A stretch of 26,127 bases of DNA, from assembly GCA_001970955.1 (NCBI GenBank), contig MPUH01001016.1, positions 1-26,127 of the forward strand, read 5' to 3'. The notes beneath the pieces are model-generated. The model did no database searches. It was not told the origin of the DNA and saw only the letters and a program-made list of their open reading frames with translations. The DNA is from Stentor coeruleus (Eukaryota; Ciliophora; Heterotrichea; Heterotrichida; Stentoridae). This document shows, piece after piece, positions 18,368 to 26,127 of the stretch. The position numbers and the translations under genes are program-made. Position 1 is the first letter of the stretch, and each line of letters opens with the position of its first letter.

Positions 18368-19582
18368 ATGTCAGAAGAAAAAATTTGCTTACTTGAAGAC
18401 CCTTCAACAGGGAATATTACAGTTTTTCTTGGACTGGTAAGCCCTAAATAGATCGGCCTGACCCTTCTCGAATATTCTATTTCAAGAAAAGGCTTTGGTC
18501 AGCATCTTTTAGTCAAGAACTTCCTTCAATTTTCTTTAGCAGTTATCTTTTATTGGCTTATAGGCTACGCATTTTCTTATGGTGACACTGAAAGTGAGTT
18601 CATCGGACAAGAGAATTTCGGTTCGGATAAGTGGCTAAAAGACCAAGAACTTAACCATGGCGTTTGTTTCTCATACAGTGTCCTCGTAGGTATTTTTATT
18701 ATTTACATAGTCAACCTAGCGCTAATCGAGAAAGTTAGCTACATAACTTATGTAGTTTATCCTATTTGTTTACTTATTTGGATCTGGCCAGTTGTCGTTG
18801 CATGGGGTTGGGGAAATGGTTGGCTTTCAGGTGTTATGGATGACGACATGATCGACAATGGAGGTAGTATTACCGTCTTTACATTCGCTGGAGCTTTTGG
18901 TTTAGTTGGGGCAATAATCTCAGGAAGAAGAAAACATCGTTATGATAATCCTCAAGAATTTAGGATTTCAAGTCCTGAAATTTACGTCATTGGGGCCTTT
19001 TTGACTATTCTTGGAGTTCTAGGAATTGGTTATTCACAAGCTAATCTTCATGGAGGAATTGCTTTAGCTAATATGTGGATCTGTGGTGCTGTATCTTCAA
19101 TTGTAGGACTTAAGATGTTAACTTTCTTTGATAAAGAATTGTCTGATCATTATATTGCTATATATCAAGGATTCATTGCTGGAATGGTATTTATTGCTAG
19201 TTCAGCTATTAATACTAGACCTTGGATTAGTGGACTTCATGGGCTAATGAGTGGTGGGGTATTTTGGTTTGGGGTAAAAATTGTGAAATGGCTTAAAATT
19301 GATGATCCAGGAAATGTTACAGGGACTTTCTTGATACCAGGGATTTTTGGTGGTGTATTACCTGGGTTTATTGATAATGATTGGGGTGTTTATTTCCATG
19401 GATGGGAAAGTGGACAGACTTTGGGAACTAATGTTGTTGGTACAGCGGTCATTTTCTTTTGGAGTATATTCTGGGCTTTTGTTGTTTTTGGAGTGTTATG
19501 GATTATTAAGGTGTTAAAGCTTAAAGATTATGATTCACTTGAAGGAGCTGTTATTACTCAAAAAGGGTTTAGTAAGGGATAG
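18368..19582 (+). CDS. AMT: Ammonium transporter (Amt/MEP) family protein lacking both pore histidines
   Basis: Two exons, 18368-18436 and 18452-19582, give 399 aa after removal of a 15-nt intron. The fold is Amt: KNFLQFSLAVIFYWLIGYAF, GWGNGWLSG, the conserved Asp158 in IDNGGS, GLVGAIISGRR, then KIDDPGNV, and about ten or eleven hydrophobic segments. Amt proteins move ammonium across membranes through a pore lined by two stacked histidines. Both are Phe here: Phe166 replaces the VVH histidine and Phe316 replaces the histidine of the VHGxxG motif after IDDP. The flanking residues align without gaps, so this is substitution, not misalignment. The protein is probably a membrane channel or sensor with altered substrate or conduction; that is inference. 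The Rh branch was considered, but the N-terminal and GAIISGRR motifs favour Amt. Confidence 0.88.
18437..18451 (+). other. 15-nt spliceosomal intron
   Basis: The sequence is GTAAGCCCTAAATAG, with GT-AG ends and a possible branch A in CTAAAT. It lies at phase 0 after codon 23. Left in, it introduces an in-frame TAG. Removed, it joins two segments of one Amt-type protein. Fifteen nucleotides is the characteristic intron length of Stentor. Confidence 0.93.
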
Positions 19583-20197
19583 ACTAACTAATAGATAATT
19601 ATTTAGTTGAATATAAATATTGATATGTTTAGAGGATTTTTTAGGGGTTTAGGTTGTGGCTTTGGGGATTTGTGTGCTTGGAAAATTTAATTTGGTGGAG
19701 GGATGATAAATTTAATAAAGGTTGGGTTATTAAAACTAAGTAGATGATAGGAATTTTTTACTGATGATGCGATTTATAATAAGAATACAATTAAAATATT
19801 ATGAATCTTGACCTTGTGTGTGGTAAAGTTGATTTTTAGGATTTTTGTGTTTGTTTATATTAATATTTTGTGTGAAGAAATTTAAAAAATGAGTGGGTGT
19901 AATTGTTTAACAATCTTCTGTTTTCCTAATCATATAAATAAATCAAATACCTTACCAAAACCTTTACTTTAAAGTCTACCTACAATCCTATATCCCCTTT
20001 TCTCAAATTTTATCCAAATCTTCAAATCAGCCAAACCCTTAAAAATCCATCTTCCAATCTTTAATCATCCTTTCAACAATCATCAATTCCAAAACTAAAA
20101 ACTCTATCTTTTCCTCTAAACCAAAAAACCCTTATAAAACATTATTTTAATCACCAACAACCCCTTATCAAAAAAAAAAACTACAACTAAATATATC
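19583..20197. other. Convergent intergenic region
   Basis: This 615-nt stretch lies between the 3' ends of the ammonium transporter and PKG genes. It is G-rich and C-poor to about 19900, then C-rich and G-poor to 20197. That is the 3'-flank signature of each gene on its own strand, with the switch near 19910. No gene is seen. Confidence 0.5.
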
Positions 20198-22870
20198 TTA
20201 AAACTCATCATCCCAATTAGAAGGGGGAATTTTATTAGCCGATTTCCCTGCATCATTAAAATTCTCTTCCATCTCATAATGCTGGACAATATCAGCAAGT
20301 GATCTATTAACCCTGATAGCTTTCTGTAAAGTACTAGTAAAATTATCAGCCTTAGGAACATATGGAGGTTTAAGTTGTTTGCCTAATAAAGCATCCCAAG
20401 ATACCCCATTAAGCCATGAGTGTTCTTTTAATGACTCAATAGTCCCTCTCATAACAGGATTTGGATCAAGAAGTTTTTCTATTATTGGTTTACACCTTGT
20501 ACTACTCATATAATTTGGGTATTTTAGATTCCGTTCTAATATATTACTGTAGATTTTAAAAGTTTCTTCTTCATTCTCACCAAAAGGTACGCAACCACAA
20601 ACAAACTCATAAAGCATAATCCCTATACTCCAAATATCTGCTGCTAAAGTATAACCTGTACCTTTTATTATCTCAGGTGCCATATAGTGAGGAGTCCCAA
20701 CCATTGTAAATGTTCTTTGTTTAAGAATTTTCGAAGTACCAAAATCTATAAGTTTTGGATATCCTTCAGGATCAATCATAATATTTTCTGGCTTGAGATC
20801 TCTATAAATTATAGACCTTTCATGTAGATGTTCGAATATAAGCATAAGACATGCTATGTAAAACCTAGCACTTTCATTGTTTAAAAGTCCAAGTTCTCTT
20901 AAGGCATCAAATAAGTCTATACCCTGGACGAATTCCATAAGAAAGTACACCCGAAATTCATCTTTAAAAGTTTTGACAAGTTTTATAATCAGTGGGTGGT
21001 CAACTTGTAATAAAATCTTCCTTTCTAATAGCAAATTGTCATAAATATCAAAAGCTGTAATTTTATTTCTTTGTACAGTTTTTAATGCATAATAAACTTT
21101 TGTTTGAATATTATAAGTAAGAAGTACATTACCAAACATCCCTCTTCCCAATAGTTTTACCGCAATCAAATCTGAAATCTGACATTGATCATTTTGTAAC
21201 TCAATACGTTTAGTCAATTGTTTTCTAATACCTTCATCAATCATAGATAAAAAATCTTTTTTACTCAAACTCCAACATACAGCTTTTCCTCTTGATACAA
21301 CAGTTGCGGTTCTGTTTTCATTTTGGATTATAGATCGATCTCCGAAAAAATCATGCCTTGTTATAATCCTAATACTCACATCTCCTTTAAAAATCTCAAC
21401 CTGTCCTTCTTTTACTATATAAAATGCATCACCAATATCCCCTTCTTTGAATATAATTTGCCCATCTTTATATTCATAGATTTTTAAAGCACAGACTAGA
21501 TTTTCTAGTTTTTGTATAGGTAATGACCTTAATAATTGTACACGTCGCAATACAGAAAGGACTTCATTTTGTGAAGCTATTTTACCTAAATGACCACCGA
21601 TAACTTGTTCTAGGTCATCTTTTTCTAAGATGGCAATATCTGAATCAACATCTGCAATCCAATTATCTTCCCATGCTTCTGAAGAATTCTTTTGAGTATC
21701 ATCATCTCCAATACAAGTATAAAGCCCTTGTGTTTTGCTACCGAATCTTAAAGTACCTTTTAAAACGAAATAAACTTTTTTACTTTTTTGTGACCCTCTG
21801 CCTACTACAATCTGCCCAGCTTTGTAACAAGCTATTTCCATAGTGTCGATTATCCCTTCGACCTGTGATTTTGTTAGAACTTTTAAAACCTTGCTTTTTT
21901 CTATAGCGATTCTTTGGCTGTTTCTGTATATTATTTGCTGCAAATGGCTTCCAAGTGCTACAGTCAAATCATCTCTACCCAAAGATAACAATGTAACTTT
22001 CCCAATTGCTGTAACCGTAGCAGTCCTTTGAGTATTATACAACAAAGCTTGTTCGCCAAAAAAATCCCCAGGGCTCAACTTTCTTATTTCCTGTCCTGAC
22101 TTCGTACAAACAACTGTTCCTTTTTTAATAAAATAAAGCACATTCCCAGGGTCTCCTTCAGTAACTATTTTCTGTCCATCATTGAACTCATGAGTAGCTA
22201 TCATCGACAACAAAATATCTTTTTGTGAAGAGCTAAAATTATTAAATGTTGGAATATTCGCTATAAACTGTTTGTTTTCTTCATATTTCCTGTTATTTAT
22301 ACTTTGTATTGCTGAACTAAATGCTTCACGACTCAAAACCCAAAGTGCAGTTTTTTCTACAGTTACTACAGTTGCCGTACGAGGTGAATCATGAAGTAAA
22401 GCTAATTCCCCGAACTGTTCACCTTTAGACATGAGCTTTTTAGTTTTAGAATTTACTATAACTTCACATCTACCTTGTGAAATAATATAGAAATTCATAC
22501 CAGGAGATCCTTGAGTAAACACTATTTCTTTAGGTCCCATATTATACAGTTTTATCTCTTCGATAACTGATGCTATACTTTCTGAAGATAATGAGTTGAA
22601 GAGAAAATGTGCTGATAAAGATGTAGAAATTTGCTCATATTCTTTAGTAGTTTTTTCTCTTGTTATTATCTCAGCGGTTTTTGCTTCTTGGACTGATTTT
22701 TCTTTGATTAGGAGGGATTCGGTATTAGGATTTTTATGTTTGTTTGGATTGCGCTCGATTGGCTTTGATGGTTGGATTTCTGTTAGAGGAGCTACTATGT
22801 TGGACTTTTGGATTTCTACAGGTTTAGTGGATTCAAGATTGGATTTTGATTTGCTTGAAAAACACCCCAT
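20198..22870 (-). CDS. PKG: cGMP-dependent protein kinase with four cyclic-nucleotide sites
   Basis: An 890-aa AGC kinase. The N-terminus MGCFSSKSK is a textbook N-myristoylation plus palmitoylation site, so membrane anchoring is likely. Four cyclic-nucleotide-binding domains follow. A (about 88-200) has FGELALL...RTATV. B (about 205-322) has FGEQALL...RTATV. C (about 330-445) is degenerate, with no FGE or RTA cassette. D (about 450-560) has FGDRSII...RTATV, with Asp for the ribose-binding Glu. The Thr after RTA favours cGMP. The kinase domain (about 567-835) has LGRGMFGNV, ALK, YRDLKPEN (about 690), DFG (about 708), activation-loop TFTMVGTPHYMAPE, and a typical AGC/PKG tail ending NWDDEF. 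The layout of three sites plus one degenerate site matches alveolate PKGs such as the apicomplexan enzyme. No intron is needed. Confidence 0.93.
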   Translation of the reverse strand: MGCFSSKSKSNLESTKPVEIQKSNIVAPLTEIQPSKPIERNPNKHKNPNTESLLIKEKSVQEAKTAEIITREKTTKEYEQISTSLSAHFLFNSLSSESIASVIEEIKLYNMGPKEIVFTQGSPGMNFYIISQGRCEVIVNSKTKKLMSKGEQFGELALLHDSPRTATVVTVEKTALWVLSREAFSSAIQSINNRKYEENKQFIANIPTFNNFSSSQKDILLSMIATHEFNDGQKIVTEGDPGNVLYFIKKGTVVCTKSGQEIRKLSPGDFFGEQALLYNTQRTATVTAIGKVTLLSLGRDDLTVALGSHLQQIIYRNSQRIAIEKSKVLKVLTKSQVEGIIDTMEIACYKAGQIVVGRGSQKSKKVYFVLKGTLRFGSKTQGLYTCIGDDDTQKNSSEAWEDNWIADVDSDIAILEKDDLEQVIGGHLGKIASQNEVLSVLRRVQLLRSLPIQKLENLVCALKIYEYKDGQIIFKEGDIGDAFYIVKEGQVEIFKGDVSIRIITRHDFFGDRSIIQNENRTATVVSRGKAVCWSLSKKDFLSMIDEGIRKQLTKRIELQNDQCQISDLIAVKLLGRGMFGNVLLTYNIQTKVYYALKTVQRNKITAFDIYDNLLLERKILLQVDHPLIIKLVKTFKDEFRVYFLMEFVQGIDLFDALRELGLLNNESARFYIACLMLIFEHLHERSIIYRDLKPENIMIDPEGYPKLIDFGTSKILKQRTFTMVGTPHYMAPEIIKGTGYTLAADIWSIGIMLYEFVCGCVPFGENEEETFKIYSNILERNLKYPNYMSSTRCKPIIEKLLDPNPVMRGTIESLKEHSWLNGVSWDALLGKQLKPPYVPKADNFTSTLQKAIRVNRSLADIVQHYEMEENFNDAGKSANKIPPSNWDDEF

Positions 22871-23136
22871 TTATTAGCTTATAAGATTGTAGGACTTTTA
22901 TGATTTTTTAATGAAAAATGTTTTGGGATAAGTTTTGAGTTTGGATTGCTATTAAATGTTAGATTTGTGGTATAAATATTTTTATAGATTATTTTTGTGA
23001 TGTAGTGATTTATTATAGAATTAATTATGGAATATTTTGTGATTGATGATAATATAATATTATATACTAATTCAGATTTATTATTACAAAAGTAAATGTT
23101 TTGAAGTAAGGAATAATTATAATTGTAGATATGTTA

Positions 23137-23249
23137 TAGTTTTAATAACGTCACTCCAAATTATAAGAAAAATGCAAACCCTAAAATTGTATNTAGTTTT
23201 AATAACGTCACTCCAAATTATAAGAAAAATGCAAACCCTAAAATTGTAT
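23137..23249. repeat. 56-nt duplication flanking N (assembly artefact)
   Basis: Exact copies at 23137-23192 and 23194-23249 are separated only by N at 23193. This is an unmerged contig overlap; one copy is probably real. Confidence 0.92.
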
Positions 23250-23623
23250 CTGTATTTACTATAAACACTGCAAAAGAATATAAAAAAAAAACACTTTTTT
23301 AATCAAATAATAATCCAATATATCTAAAAACTTCTGAATATCCTATATACTAAGCAAAAGAACTTTGATACTATTCAATCATAATATCTAATAAGAAAAC
23401 TATCATAAATTTCTCAAAACCAGAATCACATAGACTATCTTATTTCGGAATTTTTTATATCTAAAAAACCCTTACAATTATATCCTACATATAAAAAAAT
23501 CCAAATAAAAACATTTAAAATAATCAAAATCCATCATTTTTTATTAAAAATCAATCTAAAAAAAAACACTCTAGCTTAATTTTCTTACCTATCCACACCA
23601 TCATATTTAATAAACCTCACCAT

Positions 23624-23750
23624 ATTCCCTTATATTTAGCAAACATCCTACCCTAATTCACCTATCCTCCTTCAAATCTACCTTTTNATTCCCTTATATT
23701 TAGCAAACATCCTACCCTAATTCACCTATCCTCCTTCAAATCTACCTTTT
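23624..23750. repeat. 63-nt duplication flanking N (assembly artefact)
   Basis: Exact copies at 23624-23686 and 23688-23750 are separated only by N at 23687. It has the same form as the 15411 and 23193 gaps. Confidence 0.92.
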
Positions 23751-23978
23751 ACCTCAATATTCCACCTCCCCAAATTGCTCACCCAAACTCAAAATCCTCA
23801 TCTAAAAACCTTATCAACTTCTCACTTCATCATCTCCATTTTTCTAAATCTTTTTTTCCCCACAAATCCTCTCATTCTTTTTCAACTAAAATTCCCAGAC
23901 CCCTCCCTTAAATCTAATCCTAAAAAGCCTCACAACAAAAAAATCCATCAAAAAAAGCACATGTTAATATAATATTAA

Positions 23979-24662
23979 ATGGAACGTGAAGACAACTCAA
24001 ACCCTTGCAATTGTTGTTGGACTTTTGTCGTCATATGCGGTATAAGTACAATGCTCATCAAATGGGATATAAATGCCATTACAAATTGGAATCTCAATGA
24101 TTTTAGTTATATACACTTATGGACTTTAGGAATGTCATTAACCTTAACATTTGCTTGGTTTTCTTTACCTATTCTTATAACATTACTAGCTTGTAGAGTA
24201 GATCGATTTGCCAAAGCTATTGGAGTATTATTACTTATATGTTGTGGGCCTAATTTGTTTATATGGAATGTTATTGGTTGTGCTATTGGAGCTTTTGAGT
24301 TTTCTGATTTCTGTGTTGCAAAAGATAATTGTTCATTAGATCCGATTGTTATTGCTATGAAGATTTTTACTTGGGGATTATTGTTTTTAGTAAGTATAGC
24401 TTGTAATTGGGGGTTGTTTATGATGATAAAAGAAGCGTGTAAGGATTTAAGACTTCAGTCTAAGATTAGAAAATGGAGGCAGGTTAAAAGTAAAGGTGAG
24501 GTTTTGATTGAGAGTAACTGCTCGATATGTTTAGATGAGTTTGTAAAAGGAGAGAAAATTAGGGAACTTAATTGCAAGCATGAGTTTCACCCTGACTGCA
24601 TTGATATTTGGATGCAAAACCATAGCACTTGTCCGATATGCAGAAAACTTTGTGATGTTTAA
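23979..24662 (+). CDS. Membrane-anchored RING-H2 E3 ubiquitin ligase
   Basis: This is a 227-aa protein. A Cys-rich start (NPCNCC, 8-13) precedes four predicted membrane segments at about 13-28, 47-71, 80-106 and 124-149. A cytosolic basic linker (151-173) leads to a C-terminal RING-H2 finger with complete ligands: C181, C184, C199, H201, H204, C207, C218, C221. Trp211, a usual E2-contact position, is present. I infer an E3 ubiquitin ligase on an endomembrane or the plasma membrane. Substrates cannot be guessed. The RING assignment is certain from the ligand spacing. The start at 23979 follows a long G-free 5' flank. The 3' end converges on the next gene with only 139 nt between them. Confidence 0.9.
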   Translation: MEREDNSNPCNCCWTFVVICGISTMLIKWDINAITNWNLNDFSYIHLWTLGMSLTLTFAWFSLPILITLLACRVDRFAKAIGVLLLICCGPNLFIWNVIGCAIGAFEFSDFCVAKDNCSLDPIVIAMKIFTWGLLFLVSIACNWGLFMMIKEACKDLRLQSKIRKWRQVKSKGEVLIESNCSICLDEFVKGEKIRELNCKHEFHPDCIDIWMQNHSTCPICRKLCDV

Positions 24663-24801
24663 GGTTGAAATAAACTTTTTATTGAGGATTTTATTTTAGG
24701 GTTTCGATTTTGTGTGTTTTAACTTAATTAAAATGGACTTTTTTGTGGTTTCTTAGTGTGTGGAAGATTGGATGTATTTGAAATAAGTGAAAAGCATACC
24801 A

Positions 24802-25671
24802 TTAATTAAATTTCTTAAAAAACTTATGGAATCTACCAGTGTTCTTAGCTTTAGGCTGTCCTTGTGGCATTAAGTAATACTCATCAGCAATTTCAATCTC
24901 TCCACTTTCCACACTTTCCGGTCTTATTTCTATCTCCGCCATATTCAAAAAGCTCGCCATAGGTAGTAGCAAGTCATCATAATAATCAAAAAAATTATGG
25001 TCCATTTCTTTAGGAAGAACCAAATGACATAACCCAGCACATTCTGCATGAAGCATCTGAGAATGTGAATATGGAACTAATTTATCTTGAACTCCATGCA
25101 TAAGTAATACTGGGCATTGTACATATGGCATATTATCAATATTCCTAAACCTTTCAGCAACAAAGTATTGAGCTAATTTCCCAGCAACATTTTTTACAAC
25201 ATCTCTTATTGAAGTATAAGCACTCATTAAAAACAAACATCCAAGGCCACGAAAACGAGCAAGCCATGTTGAAGGTCCTGATCCAATAGATCTGCCAAAA
25301 GCGAAAATGTCGTTTGGGGCAAATTTCAGAGTATTATTAACAAAGTTGTATATGGAATCTGCATCTTTTAATATTAAATCAGCTTTAGGCTTTCCTGGAT
25401 AAAGACCATATCCTGGGTATTCGACGACTAATACGTGTATTTGAAGAACTGTTCTTATTAAATCAGTCATTTCGTATGTTAAACCTAGATCTTCAGCATT
25501 ACCATGAAAGTATAGGAGAATTTTTTTGGACCCGTTTACACTTTTTAGTAAAAGACAAGGAATTTTTATATTTTCATGATCTTGACTTGGCACCCAGATT
25601 AACTCTCCAGGGAAGGTGGATGCATCATAGGAAGGAGGTGGGGATGGGAAAAGGATGTTGTTGAGTTCCAT
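24802..25671 (-). CDS. ABHD17-like serine hydrolase
   Basis: This 289-aa alpha/beta hydrolase belongs to the ABHD17/ABHD13-type group. The N-terminal SPPPSYDAS followed by FPGELIWVPS is typical of ABHD17-like proteins. FHGNAED (55-61) forms the oxyanion region. The nucleophile Ser128 lies in GRSIGSG, the acid Asp196 in HGVQDKLVP, and the base His225 in DHNFFD, so the catalytic triad is complete. Animal ABHD17 proteins remove palmitate from membrane proteins; the same role here is inference. The Cys-rich N-terminus of animal ABHD17 is missing, but the C-terminus is basic and aromatic (RFHKFFKKFN) and could attach to membrane. The start at 25671 is the first ATG and lies beside DNA that is G-rich on the plus strand, as expected for a minus-strand 5' flank. 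No intron is needed. Confidence 0.9.
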   Translation of the reverse strand: MELNNILFPSPPPSYDASTFPGELIWVPSQDHENIKIPCLLLKSVNGSKKILLYFHGNAEDLGLTYEMTDLIRTVLQIHVLVVEYPGYGLYPGKPKADLILKDADSIYNFVNNTLKFAPNDIFAFGRSIGSGPSTWLARFRGLGCLFLMSAYTSIRDVVKNVAGKLAQYFVAERFRNIDNMPYVQCPVLLMHGVQDKLVPYSHSQMLHAECAGLCHLVLPKEMDHNFFDYYDDLLLPMASFLNMAEIEIRPESVESGEIEIADEYYLMPQGQPKAKNTGRFHKFFKKFN

Positions 25672-26127
25672 TTTTTATTATAAATGATGATAATTGGTGT
25701 GATGAAAATTTGTGTTTTATCTTGGAAATAGAGATTTGGATTAGGAGGTTTTTGGTGGGAAGTAGATTTTTGTTTTGATATAAGGTGGAATGTTTTTGGA
25801 TTATTTTGGAGGGAATTGAAGTTTAAATTGTATATTGAAGGATACTATATGTGTGTTTTAAGTAAATATAAATAATTTTTTTGTACGAAATTGAAAATTG
25901 ATTAGTATTTTGTAGATTTTATAACACAAAATAATATGATAAGCAATTTAAAATAATATAATAACACATAAAAAAAAACCCAAAAGCATGTCTGGAAAAA
26001 AAAAAAAAGCAAAAAATTGAAAATGAAAGTTGCCAGCAATTCCAAAGTTTTCAGCATAGAATCTTAAACAAAATGATTAATGAAATTCGAAGTCTATCAC
26101 CATAGCCGATAAAATCTTTATGCATAA
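25672..26127. other. Terminal intergenic sequence
   Basis: About 25672-25850 is G-rich and C-free, the 5' flank of the hydrolase. The rest is AT-rich. An ATG at 25988 opens a Lys-rich frame that stops after 23 codons at 26059, and no 15-nt intron rescues it. A gene may begin near the window end, but nothing here proves it. Confidence 0.4.

Larger units (their letters stand above)
22871..23978. other. 1.1-kb divergent intergenic region with two N gaps
   Basis: No gene is supported. About 22871-23130 is G-bearing and C-poor (5' flank of PKG). About 23230-23978 is C-bearing and nearly G-free (5' flank of the RING gene). An open frame at 23775-23972 is a by-product of this G-free composition. 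The N gaps at 23193 and 23687 each sit inside a duplication. Confidence 0.5.

Noticed and set aside
18368..19582. Rh glycoprotein instead of Amt
   Set aside because: The IDNGGSIT region does resemble Rh proteins, but the N-terminal KNFLQF...GYAF block, GAIISGRR and KIDDP match Amt better.
25988..26061. Lys-rich open frame near the right edge
   Set aside because: It ends after 23 codons at a TAG. The only nearby GT-AG pairs are 13, 14 or 20 nt apart, not 15, so a spliced continuation is not supported.

Overview
The window looks like macronuclear DNA from a heterotrich ciliate, most probably Stentor. The sequence is very AT-rich. Genes are dense and almost all uninterrupted. All clear genes read through with the standard code: TAA, TAG and TGA each end genes, and no in-frame stop is reassigned. 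The one intron I can prove is exactly 15 nt (GT...AG, 18437-18451), the diagnostic Stentor intron size. The products are eukaryotic and ciliate-like: a divergent alpha-tubulin, a four-site cGMP-dependent kinase, a GRIP golgin, an ACSF2-type acyl-CoA synthetase pair and an ABHD17-type hydrolase. Species assignment is inference; 'heterotrich ciliate' is the firm part.

Layout: (1) 85-190 is an exact 53-nt tandem duplication, followed by a Maf-type nucleotide pyrophosphatase (221-844, -). (2) A 1760-aa coiled-coil golgin with a C-terminal GRIP-like domain (1280-6562, +), a 91-aa coiled-coil protein (7060-7335, +) and eIF4B (7778-9085, +). (3) Two tandem acyl-CoA synthetases (10204-11868 and 12823-14511, +); the first has lost several catalytic motif residues. 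(4) On the minus strand, a divergent alpha-tubulin (14615-16036), broken by a one-N assembly artefact and by a separate 46-nt insertion bounded by 11-bp direct repeats, and a LITAF-domain protein (16189-16998). (5) An ammonium-transporter-family gene with one 15-nt intron and both pore histidines replaced by Phe (18368-19582, +). (6) PKG (20198-22870, -). (7) A membrane RING-H2 protein (23979-24662, +) and an ABHD17-like hydrolase (24802-25671, -).

The genes are separate transcription units and there is no operon logic. Most of the flanks share one polarity: the 5' flank is C-rich and nearly G-free on the coding strand, and the 3' flank is G-rich and nearly C-free. The switch points sit between transcription units. 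Four single-N gaps (11925, 15411, 23193, 23687) are present; three are flanked by exact 49-, 56- and 63-nt duplications, which looks like unmerged contig overlaps.

The observations most worth following are the IES-like 46-nt insertion in the tubulin gene, the Amt protein without its twin histidines, the probable pseudo-synthetase beside its intact paralogue, and the strand-asymmetry code around genes.
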